Part shown: piece after piece, positions 1-6,412 of the stretch
Layout of the letters: every line of letters starts with the position of its first letter
Position numbering within the stretch: position 1 is the stretch's first letter
Assembly (NCBI GenBank): GCA_937989795.1
Contig: CALKBB010000174.1
Location: 1-9,759 of the forward strand
DNA length: 9,759 nucleotides
Source: an uncultured Collinsella sp.
GTDB lineage: Bacteria > Actinomycetota > Coriobacteriia > Coriobacteriales > Coriobacteriaceae
Direction: 5' to 3'
Position numbers and translations under genes: made by a program
Notes under the pieces: generated by a model
Told to the model about the DNA's origin: nothing
Databases searched by the model: none
The model's input: the letters and a program-made list of their open reading frames with translations, nothing else

Positions 1-2650
1 CCGTCTCGCCCTTGGGCGTGACCTTACCCACCAGGATGTCGCCGGCGTGGACCTCCGCGCCGATGCGGATGATGCCGCGCTCGTCGAGGTCCTTGAGAGC
101 GTCCTCGCCGACGTTGGGAATGTCGCGCGTGATCTCCTCGGGGCCGAGCTTGGTGTCGCGGGAGTCGAGCTCATACTCCTCGAGGTGGATGGAGGTATAC
201 AGGTCCTCGCGGACAAGGCGCTCGTTGAGGAGCACCGCGTCCTCGTAGTTGTAGCCCTCCCACGTCATGAAGCCGACGAGGATGTTGCGTCCGAGCGCCA
301 GCTCGCCCTGATCGGTGGCAGGGCCGTCCGCCAGCACGGTGGGGTCGACGGTCTCGCCGTTTTCATTGACATACTTGCCGTGCACGCGCTCGCCGACGTC
401 GACGATCGGGTGCTGGTTGATGCAGGTTCCGTGGTTGGAGCGCAGGAACTTGGTGAGCTTGTATTCCTTCGTCTCGCCGTTGTCGTAAGCCACGGTGATG
501 GCGCGGGCGTCCATCTTGGTCACGACGCCGTCGCCCTCGGCGAGGACGGCGACCTCGGAGTCCATGCAGATCTTGTGCTCCATGCCGGTACCGACGATGG
601 GAGCCTCGGGGCGGAGCAGAGGAACGGCCTGACGCTGCATGTTCGCGCCCATCAGGGCACGGTTCGCGTCGTCGTTCGGCAGGAACGGGATCATCGCGGT
701 CGCGATGGAGACCATCATGCGCGGGGAAATGTCGATGTAATCGACGCGGTCGCGGTCGACCTCGACGATCTCGTCGCGGTGGCGGCAGGTGATACGCGGG
801 TTGACAAGGCAGCCGTTCTCATCGACCGGCTCGGCCGCCTGACCGACGATGAACTGATCCTCAACGTCGGCGGTCATGTAGGTGACCTCGTCGGAGACAT
901 GGCCCGTCGCATGATCGACAGCGCGGAAGGGCGCCTCGATGAAGCCGTATTCGTTGATGCGGGCGTAGGTCGCGAGGTAGGAGATCAGGCCGATGTTCGG
1001 ACCTTCGGGGGTCTCGATGGGGCACATACGGCCGTAGTGGCTGTAGTGGACGTCGCGGACCTCCATGTTCGCGCGCTCACGGGAAAGGCCGCCGGGGCCG
1101 AGCGCGGAAAGACGGCGCTTGTGCGTCAGCTCGGCGAGCGGGTTCGTCTGATCCATGAACTGGGACAGCGGGCTGGAGCCGAAGAACTCCTTGATGGCCG
1201 CGGTGACCGGGCGGATGTTGATGAGGCTCTGCGGCGTCACGATGTCGAGGTCCTGAATGGTCATGCGCTCGCGGATCACGCGCTCCATGCGGGAAAAGCC
1301 GATGCGGAACTGGTTCTGCAGCAGCTCGCCCACGCAGCGCAGGCGGCGGTTGCCGAGATGGTCGATATCGTCCTTCGTGACGATGCCGTGCGCCAGCGCG
1401 TTCATGTAGTTGATGGAAGCGAGAATATCGTCCGCAAGGATGTGCTTGGGCGCAAGGCGGTCGGCGTTGTCGCGGATGGCTTCCTTGAGCTCCTCGCCCT
1501 CGTACTTCGCCAGCAGCTCCTCGAGCACGCTCTTGCACACGCGCTCCTTGATGCCGCACTCGGCGACGGGGTCGAAGTCCACGAAGCGGGAGAGGTCGAC
1601 CATGTTGTTCGAGAAGACGCGCAGCGTCTTGCCGTCGAGGTCGAGCGTCACGTCGTTGACGCCGATGGCGTCAAGCTCGCGGGCCTCGTCGCTGGTCATG
1701 ACATGGCCGGCGTCAAAGAGGATCTCGCCCGTGCGCGGGTCGGCGACGGGATAGGCGAGCTTCTGGCCGTGGATGCGGGTCCACAGGGAGAGCTTCTTAT
1801 TGAACTTGTAGCGGCCGACCATGGACAGATCATAGCGGCGCGGATCGAAGAAGAGGTTCTTGATGAGGCCCTCGCTGGCCTCGACCGTGGGCGGCTCGCC
1901 CGGACGGAGCTTGCGGTAGATCTCCAGCATGGCCTCCTCATAGGTCTTGCAGGCGTCCTTCTCCAGCGAGACCTTGATGCGGTCGTCGTCGCCGAAGAGG
2001 TCGAGGATGCCCGTGTCGGTCTTGAGGTCGGCGTACTGCTCGGCCTGACCGCCGATGGCGCGGATCAGCTCGGTGATGGGGATCTTGCGGTTCTTGTCGA
2101 TGCGGACCCAGAACACCTCGTTGGTGTCGGTCTCATACTCCAGCCACGCGCCGCGGTAGGGGATCACGGTGCTGGTGAGCAGGGGCAGGTCGGTCTTGAG
2201 GTCGATCTCCTTGCCGTAGTACACGCCCGGGGAGCGGACGATCTGGCTGACGACCACGCGCTCGGCGCCGTTGATGACGAAGGTGCCGGACTGGGTCATG
2301 AGCGGGAAATCGCCCATGAAGATCTCCTGCTCCTTGATCTCCTGCGTCTGGTTGTTGTACAGCCGCACGTTGACCTTGAGCGGAGCGGCATAGGTGGCGT
2401 CGCGCGCCTTGCACTCCTCCACGTCGTACTTGGGGGCCTCATCCATCTTGTAGCCGATGAAGCTCAGCTCAAGATTGCCCGCGTAGTTGGTGATCGAGGC
2501 GACGTCGGTGAACACCTCCTGCAGTCCCTCGTCGAGGAACCACCGGTAGGACTTCTTCTGGAGCTCCAGAAGATTCGGCATCTCCATGATCTCCTCATGT
2601 CGAGCGAAGTTTTTGCGAAGGGTCTTGCCGTACATCTTGTCTTTGGCCAT
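1..2650 (-). CDS. rpoB: RNA polymerase beta subunit, C-terminus cut by window edge
   Basis: Catalytic beta subunit of DNA-dependent RNA polymerase. The minus frame starts at ATG 2650 (MAKDKMYGKTLRKNF) and stays open to base 2, giving 883 residues; the family usually has about 1,150 to 1,300, so the C-terminal part lies outside the window. Landmarks: N-terminal MPNLLELQKKSYRWFLDEGL (about 22-41), QSGTFVINGAERVVVSQIVR before residue 150, the rifampicin region from FFGSSPLSQFMDQTNP (489-504) to THKRRLSALGPGG (509-521), HYGRMCPIETPEGPNIG (538-554), and late in the visible part LVGFMTWEGYNYEDA and RDTKLGPEEITRDIPNV. The start context is weak (AAGAG, 5 nt before ATG). The sequence reads as Clostridia-type rather than actinobacterial, from memory of family sequences. 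It has its own promoters and follows a CNNM-family gene, not rplL. Residue 494 is Pro where most bacteria have Gln. rpoC would be expected next, beyond the left edge. Confidence 0.98.
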   Translation of the reverse strand, partial: MAKDKMYGKTLRKNFARHEEIMEMPNLLELQKKSYRWFLDEGLQEVFTDVASITNYAGNLELSFIGYKMDEAPKYDVEECKARDATYAAPLKVNVRLYNNQTQEIKEQEIFMGDFPLMTQSGTFVINGAERVVVSQIVRSPGVYYGKEIDLKTDLPLLTSTVIPYRGAWLEYETDTNEVFWVRIDKNRKIPITELIRAIGGQAEQYADLKTDTGILDLFGDDDRIKVSLEKDACKTYEEAMLEIYRKLRPGEPPTVEASEGLIKNLFFDPRRYDLSMVGRYKFNKKLSLWTRIHGQKLAYPVADPRTGEILFDAGHVMTSDEARELDAIGVNDVTLDLDGKTLRVFSNNMVDLSRFVDFDPVAECGIKERVCKSVLEELLAKYEGEELKEAIRDNADRLAPKHILADDILASINYMNALAHGIVTKDDIDHLGNRRLRCVGELLQNQFRIGFSRMERVIRERMTIQDLDIVTPQSLINIRPVTAAIKEFFGSSPLSQFMDQTNPLAELTHKRRLSALGPGGLSRERANMEVRDVHYSHYGRMCPIETPEGPNIGLISYLATYARINEYGFIEAPFRAVDHATGHVSDEVTYMTADVEDQFIVGQAAEPVDENGCLVNPRITCRHRDEIVEVDRDRVDYIDISPRMMVSIATAMIPFLPNDDANRALMGANMQRQAVPLLRPEAPIVGTGMEHKICMDSEVAVLAEGDGVVTKMDARAITVAYDNGETKEYKLTKFLRSNHGTCINQHPIVDVGERVHGKYVNENGETVDPTVLADGPATDQGELALGRNILVGFMTWEGYNYEDAVLLNERLVREDLYTSIHLEEYELDSRDTKLGPEEITRDIPNVGEDALKDLDERGIIRIGAEVHAGDILVGKVTPKGET

Positions 2651-2659
2651 TTTTGCTCT

Positions 2660-2752
2660 TCACGCCTTTCCTTTCCCGCCGGTCTGTCTCCGGCGGGGAA
2701 TGTATTGGTGTGCCGTGCGACACGCGCGGCTTTGTTGATAGAAATGCTGCAT
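2660..2752 (-). CDS. possible 30-codon leader ORF upstream of rpoB
   Basis: ATG at 2752 opens a 30-residue frame (MQHFYQQSRACRTAHQYIPR and ten more residues, strongly basic at the end) that stops with TGA at 2662-2660, only 9 nt before the rpoB ATG. Its start is preceded by AAGAGCAA, nearly the same as the AAGAGCAAAA before rpoB. It lies inside the predicted rpoB leader, and the leader hairpin falls within its last third. If translated it could couple to rpoB by reinitiation. It is just as likely a chance frame, since this frame is also open further upstream. I recognise no family. Confidence 0.25.
   Translation of the reverse strand: MQHFYQQSRACRTAHQYIPRRRQTGGKGKA
2675..2697 (-). promoter_or_regulatory. 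GC-rich hairpin in the rpoB leader
   Basis: A perfect 8-bp inverted repeat (CCCGCCGG, 7-nt loop, CCGGCGGG) ends 24 nt before the rpoB start codon. No U-run follows it on the transcript; purine-rich AAAGGAAAGG comes next. It is therefore not an intrinsic terminator and more likely affects translation initiation or leader stability. No protein or ligand can be assigned from sequence. Confidence 0.55.
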
Positions 2753-2827
2753 TTGCTCTTGTGCTTTTTTGTTTCCTGTGCTATCCTTGTGGCAATGGGT
2801 GAGGGTTCGCTTTGCGCATACTCTCAC

Positions 2828-2856
2828 ATATAAGCGCCTTATTTTATCAAAGTCAA
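2828..2856 (-). promoter_or_regulatory. second (downstream) rpoB promoter candidate
   Basis: A second TTGACT (minus strand, 2856-2851) lies 17 nt upstream of TTATAT (2833-2828); an 18-nt spacer gives TATATG instead. It overlaps the stronger upstream promoter by 16 bp, so the two would be tandem, with starts about 13 nt apart. The -10 match is only moderate. Confidence 0.45.
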
Positions 2857-2869
2857 GCGCGCAAGTCAA
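2841..2869 (-). promoter_or_regulatory. main rpoB promoter (sigma-70 type)
   Basis: On the minus strand, TTGACT (2869-2864) and TAAAAT (2846-2841) are separated by exactly 17 nt, close to consensus for housekeeping sigma. The predicted start near 2834 gives a leader of about 185 nt. The promoter begins only about 12 bp beyond the T-run of the upstream gene's terminator, so rpoB appears to be insulated from the gene in front of it. Confidence 0.8.
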
Positions 2870-2880
2870 GTGCTTTCCGC

Positions 2881-2910
2881 AAAAAAACAGCAGCTTTTTC
2901 AAGCTGCTGT
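2881..2910 (-). terminator. intrinsic terminator after the CNNM/CBS gene
   Basis: Reading the minus strand after the stop codon at 2924-2922: stem ACAGCAGCTT, loop GAAA, stem AAGCTGCTGT, then a run of seven Ts (the last shared with the stem). It is a perfect 10-bp stem with a tetraloop and U-tract, a textbook Rho-independent terminator. It sits between the CNNM gene and the rpoB promoters. Confidence 0.93.
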
Positions 2911-2921
2911 TTCTTTTTTGT

Positions 2922-4274
2922 TTATTTCTCCTGCTCCTCGGGCGTTTCCTCCTCCGGGAGCCGTGAGACCAGCGCCCATTCCACGCGGCGTTCGTTGAAG
3001 CTCTGCACCTCGATGTGCAGGCCGCAGGCGTCCACCGTGAACTGGCTGCCGTCCTCGGGAATGAACGAGAGCTGGGCAAACACCAGTCCGCCGAGCGTGT
3101 CGGACTCCTCGTCCTCGGGGAACTGCACGCCCGTCGCCTCGGCGACGCGCTCAAGCTCGCACGAGCCTGCCACGCGCCAGAGATTGTCGCCCACCTTTTC
3201 GATGTCCTTTTCCTCCTGCGGGTCGAACTCGTCGTAGATGTTGCCGACGATCTCCTCGAGAAGATCCTCCATCGTCACCAGGCCGCTCGTGCCGCCGTAC
3301 TCGTCCACCACGATGGACATGTGCACCTTCTTGCTCTGCATATCGCGGAACAGCACATCCGTGCGCACGGACTCGGGTACGAAATACGCGGGGCGCAGCA
3401 GCTCACGCATGGGCTTGGGCGCTTCCGCCTGCGCGTTGAGCAGATACTCGCGCGTGGAGAGAATGCCGATGATATCGTCCGCGTTCTCCTCGTAGACCGG
3501 GAAGCGGGACAGGCCGGACGAGCGGATCGTCGCGAGGATCTCCTCGCGCGTGTCCTCGACCCACAGCATCACCATGTCGGTGCGGTGGATCATCACGTCC
3601 TCGGCGGTCGTGTTGTTGAATTCAAAGATGTTGTCAATGAGCTCTTTCTCATTGGACTCGATCGCGCCGCGTTCCTCGCCGAGGTCCACCATCATGCGGA
3701 TCTCATCCTCGCTCACGTCCTCCTCGTCGGCCTTGGGGTCGATGTGCAGCAGGCGCAATACGCCGTTCGTGGACTTGGAGAGCAGCCAGATGACCGGTCG
3801 GAACACCGTTGCTACGCTCGTCACCGCACCGACCGTGAAGCGGGCGACCGCTTCGGTCTTTTTCATGGCGATGCGCTTGGGCACCAGCTCGCCGAGCACA
3901 AGGCTGAAGTACGAGAGCACGATGGTGATGAGCACCACCATGATCGTGTTGAGCGTCGAGGTGGGAATGGCCGTGAAGCCCTTGTCCACCGTCAGCCAAT
4001 GCACGAGCGGATCGGAAAAGCTGTCCGCCGCGAAGGCCGAGGACAGGAAGCCGGCGAGTGTGATGGCGATCTGAATGGCGGAAAGAAAGCTGTCCGGCGC
4101 CTGCATGAGCACAAGCAGCTTCTTCGCCTTCTTGTCGCCCTCCTCCGCCTGCTTGCGCAGCTTTGTTTCCGAAAGCGAGATGACCGCGATCTCAGCCGCG
4201 GCAAAGAATGCGTTGATGAGAATAAGTATGACCAGTACCAGAATTTTCGGCAATAACGGGTCAGCAGGGTCCAA
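2922..4274 (-). CDS. CNNM/CBS transporter-like membrane protein (CorC/HlyC, hemolysin family)
   Basis: A 450-residue protein of the DUF21 (CNNM)-CBS-CorC_HlyC family, often annotated 'hemolysin' or magnesium/cobalt efflux. Characterised relatives such as MpfA act in Mg2+ export or tolerance; the exact ion here is inferred. Order: hydrophobic segments at about 9-33, 64-83, 108-128 and 147-166 form the DUF21 domain, with AAEIAVISLSETKLRKQ (26-42) and LVLGELVPKRIAM (125-137). Next come an acidic linker, a CBS pair (about 226-345; SRFPVYEENADDIIGIL 256-272; VVDEYGGTSGLVTMEDLLEE 322-341) and the C-terminal CorC_HlyC domain (about 358-440). The tail is acidic (EEETPEEQEK). The start codon is TTG at 4274, chosen because AGGAGG lies 8 nt upstream and the product begins just before the first membrane segment. 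It is monocistronic, with its own promoter and terminator. The length is normal for the family. Confidence 0.95.
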   Translation of the reverse strand: MDPADPLLPKILVLVILILINAFFAAAEIAVISLSETKLRKQAEEGDKKAKKLLVLMQAPDSFLSAIQIAITLAGFLSSAFAADSFSDPLVHWLTVDKGFTAIPTSTLNTIMVVLITIVLSYFSLVLGELVPKRIAMKKTEAVARFTVGAVTSVATVFRPVIWLLSKSTNGVLRLLHIDPKADEEDVSEDEIRMMVDLGEERGAIESNEKELIDNIFEFNNTTAEDVMIHRTDMVMLWVEDTREEILATIRSSGLSRFPVYEENADDIIGILSTREYLLNAQAEAPKPMRELLRPAYFVPESVRTDVLFRDMQSKKVHMSIVVDEYGGTSGLVTMEDLLEEIVGNIYDEFDPQEEKDIEKVGDNLWRVAGSCELERVAEATGVQFPEDEESDTLGGLVFAQLSFIPEDGSQFTVDACGLHIEVQSFNERRVEWALVSRLPEEETPEEQEK

Positions 4275-4342
4275 GTAGATAACCTCCTAAGCATCCGGCC
4301 TGTTGAGATTGGCTGCTCGCGCAGCGCAGACCGGTTTAGCGT

Positions 4343-4371
4343 AGGATAACATATTCCCGTCGAAATTGCAA
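4343..4371 (-). promoter_or_regulatory. promoter of the CNNM/CBS gene
   Basis: Minus strand TTGCAA (4371-4366), 17-nt spacer, TATCCT (4348-4343), with TG one base before the -10 (extended -10 type). The predicted start near 4336 leaves a leader of about 60 nt that ends in a strong AGGAGG site before the TTG start. Confidence 0.7.
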
Positions 4372-4407
4372 CGGATTCTTTTCTGCGGATGAAAAATCCG
4401 TTTTTTT
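4370..4407 (+). terminator. plus-strand terminator-like hairpin with no plus gene before it
   Basis: AACGGATT (4370-4377) and AATCCGTT (4395-4402) form an 8-bp stem followed by a T-run to 4407 on the plus strand. An inner alternative, CGGAT-GAAAA-ATCCG, also fits. The nearest upstream coding sequence on the plus strand is outside the window. It overlaps the -35 box of the minus-strand promoter. It could be a relic, an antisense stop, or a sign that sequences were joined nearby. Confidence 0.5.
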
Positions 4408-4434
4408 CGCCATCGGTCAACAGGGGCAGGCACA

Positions 4435-4482
4435 GGAAAGAGCGGTTTGCGGCGGCCTTCGCCGCGCAAACCGCTGCTTTCC
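4435..4482 (-). terminator. very strong hairpin just after the 166-residue gene
   Basis: GGAAAG plus AGCGGTTTGC (4435-4450) pairs with GCAAACCGCT and CTTTCC (4466-4482, one bulged G at 4476). Inside lies a second 5-bp GCGGC/GCCGC stem (4452-4465) with a CTTC loop. It begins one base beyond the TGA at 4486-4484. There is no clean T-run, only CTTTCC inside the base of the stem. It could terminate transcription or protect the 3' end. Confidence 0.6.
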
Positions 4483-4483
4483 C

Positions 4484-4984
4484 TCACCGCGGCACAAGCG
4501 CGTCGTGTACGGCGCAGAGCGCCGCGTCCTCGTCGTCCCGCTTCACCAGCAGCGTGACGCGCTGCTCGCCCTCCTCGATGCCGAGCACCGTGCCCTGAAT
4601 GGGCTTGCGGGCGTAGGCGACGCCGAGCGCGTCGCGGTCGCCGCGGATCTCGCGCATGACCGACGCGGCGGTGCGCTTTTGCATCTTACCGATGGCGGCG
4701 CAGGTGTCGGCATCGGACAGGCCGCGCGAAAGCGTTGCGGGCGTCACGTTGCGCAGACGCGCCTCGCCAATCTGGTCGCACAGGTCGCGGTTGCGGTCGG
4801 CTAGGTCGCGCACGGTGGCAAAGTCGAAGCCGGGGTCGTCCTCGGCGGTAAAGTACTCAGTCTCGAGCACCTTGAGGGCCTCCTCGCCCTTCTGGCGCTC
4901 GGACTCCATGGCGCCGTGGTCGCCGTAGATAAACATGGGGATAAACGGCTGGCGCTCGTATTCGAGTGCTTGCGATACGTTCAT
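4484..4984 (-). CDS. hypothetical protein, 166 residues, acidic, cytosolic
   Basis: I do not recognise this family. The start is ATG 4984 (MNVSQALEYERQPF), chosen because AAGGAG stands 6 nt upstream; the frame is open about 26 codons further but lacks a better site. There is no signal peptide or membrane segment. Residues 25-75 are charged and probably helical (ESERQKGEEALKVLE, DLADRNRDLCDQIGEARLRN). TPATLSRGLSDADTCAAIGK (81-100) resembles a small helical fold. The C-terminal 40 residues look like beta strands (QGTVLGIEEGEQRVTLLVKR, 130-149). It contains three Cys (69, 95, 157) without a metal-motif spacing. It is divergent from the ArsP_2-like exporter across a 171-bp spacer with repeated CTAGG elements, so shared control is possible. 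A strong hairpin follows the stop codon. Coding is supported by the ribosome site, GC-rich codon use and the end hairpin. Confidence 0.8.
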   Translation of the reverse strand: MNVSQALEYERQPFIPMFIYGDHGAMESERQKGEEALKVLETEYFTAEDDPGFDFATVRDLADRNRDLCDQIGEARLRNVTPATLSRGLSDADTCAAIGKMQKRTAASVMREIRGDRDALGVAYARKPIQGTVLGIEEGEQRVTLLVKRDDEDAALCAVHDALVPR

Positions 4985-5065
4985 ATGCTGCTCCTTGGAC
5001 GGGCCGCGTTGTGCGGCTCGGGTTTGTCGAGTTATGGCGAGATGATAGTTTACCATGGGCAACTA

Positions 5066-5093
5066 TTGGCATCGCGCCTAGGACAATTACAAT
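5066..5093 (+). promoter_or_regulatory. promoter of the ArsP_2-like exporter
   Basis: TTGGCA (5066-5071), 16-nt spacer, TACAAT (5088-5093), giving a predicted start near 5100 and a leader of about 55 nt. A CCTAGG palindrome (5077-5082) lies between the boxes, and an inverted CCTAG/CTAGG pair (5096-5112) covers the start site. These are reasonable places for a repressor to bind. Confidence 0.6.
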
Positions 5094-5123
5094 ACCCTAG
5101 TTGACCGCTAGGACTTTTACAAT
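5078..5123. repeat. direct repeat CTAGGAC-NN-TTACAAT, two copies 30 bp apart
   Basis: CTAGGACAATTACAAT (5078-5093) and CTAGGACTTTTACAAT (5108-5123) match at 14 of 16 bases and are 30 bp apart, close to three DNA turns. CCTAG at 5096-5100 mirrors the second copy across 7 bp. The repeats lie in the spacer between two divergent genes and overlap the plus promoter. On the minus strand, TTGTAA (5122-5117) stands 17 nt before TAGGGT (5099-5094), a weak promoter candidate for the 166-residue gene. Operator function is inferred. Confidence 0.6.
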
Positions 5124-5155
5124 GCTGCCGAAAGACACGAAAGGTTCCATCCGTC

Positions 5156-6244
5156 ATGGATTTGTTGATTGATATTCTGCTCGACGCCGGCAAGGACACG
5201 CTCTCGCTGGTGCCGTTCTTGTTGGTGACATATCTGGTCCTCGAGACGCTCGAGCATGTGGCAGGCGATCGCGTCAACGGTACCATCAAGCGTGCCGGCG
5301 CCGCTGGCCCCGTGGTTGGCTCGTTGCTGGGCATGGTGCCGCAGTGCGGCTTTTCGGCCATGGCGGCAACGCTATACGCCGGTCGCGTCGTGACGCTGGG
5401 CACCCTGGTGGCGGTGTTTCTCTCGACCTCCGACGAGATGCTGCCGCTGCTACTTGCCGAGCAGGTTCCCGTGCAGACTATGGCGATGCTTTTGGCTTCG
5501 AAGGCGCTGATCGCGCTGGTCACGGGCTTTATCGTGGATGCTGCCATTCGCGGTCTGCGTCGCAACGCCCGTGCGCATGCGACGATTCGCCGTACCGTGT
5601 TGGGAACCGCTGTCAATCCGGCGCACGTTAACTGCGCGCATGACGATCACAGCGGCGGTGACATCATCGACGAGGTGGCCGAGGCGGGCGTGAGCGCCGA
5701 CCACATCCATGAGCTGTGTGAGCGCGACCATTGCGGTTGTGATGACGACGAAGACGAGCACGAACATGGACATGGCCACGATCACGGTCATGAGGGCGAG
5801 CATGAACACCATCATGACCACGGTCACTCCCACTCACACGAAGGTGCGCCCGTCCTGTCGATTATCCGCAGCGCCATCTCGCATACCGTGCAGGTATCGG
5901 TATTCATTTTCCTGGTGACGCTGATTCTGGTCGCCGTGCTCGAGACCTTTGGCGAGTCCGCAATCGAGCAGTTCCTGCGCGGCAACGAGACGCTCGCCGT
6001 CCTGGGTTCAGCGCTTGTCGGTCTGATTCCCAACTGCTCGGCGAGCGTGGTCATTACGCAGCTGTATCTGGAAGGCGCGCTACAACTGGCGCCGATGCTC
6101 GCCGGCACGCTCATTTCCGCCGGCGTGGGTTATCTGGTGCTGTTCCGCACCAACCGCAGCGCTCGCGAAAACACCGTGTTCCTGGTCATGATGTACGTCA
6201 TCGGCGCTGGCTGGGGCCTCGTCCTATCTGCCTTCGGCCTCTAA
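5156..6244 (+). CDS. ArsP_2-type 10-TM heavy-metal/arsenic efflux permease with His-rich loop
   Basis: A 362-residue membrane protein matching the ArsP_2 (DUF2899) putative heavy-metal or arsenic exporter group. Two homologous halves each carry the key motif: VPQCGFSA (61-68) and IPNCSASV (291-298). The first half continues with LSTSDEM (89-95), the second with SAGVGYLVLF (321-330). Hydrophobic segments lie near 15-30, 48-70, 80-100, 108-131, 243-264, 280-303, 310-330 and 339-361. The central cytosolic-looking loop (about 155-230) is rich in His, Asp and Glu, with CERDHCGC (188-195) and an HGHDHGH-type run (204-228), a likely metal-binding stretch. The substrate cannot be decided from sequence: arsenite or organoarsenicals by name, Mn or other divalent metals by the loop. 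The ATG at 5156 has only a weak site (AAAGG, about 11 nt away). It is divergent from the 166-residue gene and ends at a shared terminator. Confidence 0.88.
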   Translation: MDLLIDILLDAGKDTLSLVPFLLVTYLVLETLEHVAGDRVNGTIKRAGAAGPVVGSLLGMVPQCGFSAMAATLYAGRVVTLGTLVAVFLSTSDEMLPLLLAEQVPVQTMAMLLASKALIALVTGFIVDAAIRGLRRNARAHATIRRTVLGTAVNPAHVNCAHDDHSGGDIIDEVAEAGVSADHIHELCERDHCGCDDDEDEHEHGHGHDHGHEGEHEHHHDHGHSHSHEGAPVLSIIRSAISHTVQVSVFIFLVTLILVAVLETFGESAIEQFLRGNETLAVLGSALVGLIPNCSASVVITQLYLEGALQLAPMLAGTLISAGVGYLVLFRTNRSARENTVFLVMMYVIGAGWGLVLSAFGL

Positions 6245-6255
6245 GTAGGCCTAAC

Positions 6256-6331
6256 AAAACGGGCTTCAAAATAGCCATGCACGGCGTCTGCACAATGCGG
6301 CGACGCATGGCATTTTGAAGCCCGTTTTTTT
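6256..6331. terminator. bidirectional intrinsic terminator after the exporter gene
   Basis: A long stem pairs 6256-6280 with 6305-6328 (24 pairs, one bulged A), around a 24-nt loop, with a run of Ts to 6331 on the plus strand and TTTT on the minus strand. It ends the exporter transcript (stop at 6242-6244) and can also stop read-through from the convergent minus operon. Confidence 0.92.
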
Positions 6332-6365
6332 GTTGAGCCACGGATCATGAGCGCTCACACCGCAC

Positions 6366-6408
6366 AAAACAAAAAGGCAGATTTCCGGGCATATCCCAAA
6401 AATCTACC
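6366..6408 (-). terminator. intrinsic terminator of the HdeD-like/YaiI operon
   Basis: Minus strand: GGTAGATTT and AAATCTGCC (6408-6376) pair with one G-T, enclosing an inner GGG/CCC pair, followed by TTTTTGTTTTG. It starts 4 bp after the stop codon at 6415-6413. The operon therefore has its own terminator in addition to the shared one further on. Confidence 0.85.
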
Positions 6409-6412
6409 TTGG

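Noticed and set aside
47..2833. A 928-codon open frame on the plus strand opposite rpoB
   Set aside because: It is antisense to a certain rpoB frame, its composition is the Val/Asp/Ala/Leu-rich pattern of a GC-rich shadow frame, and it has no ribosome site or recognisable domain.
3015..4256. A 413-codon plus-strand frame opposite the CNNM/CBS gene
   Set aside because: Shadow of a well-supported gene; His/Arg/Val-rich with no family features and no ribosome site.
4985..5062. Extended start (ATG 5062) for the 166-residue protein
   Set aside because: The extra 26 residues would contain the AAGGAG site that clearly serves ATG 4984, and they would read through a small hairpin.
5101..5123. TTGACC and TACAAT at 5101-5123 as a promoter
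   Set aside because: The spacer is only 11 nt, too short for a sigma-70 promoter; TTGGCA at 5066 with TACAAT at 5088 fits far better.
5050..5616. A 188-codon minus-strand frame opposite the exporter start
   Set aside because: Antisense to the exporter's first half and its promoter; Ser/Thr/Arg-rich shadow composition.
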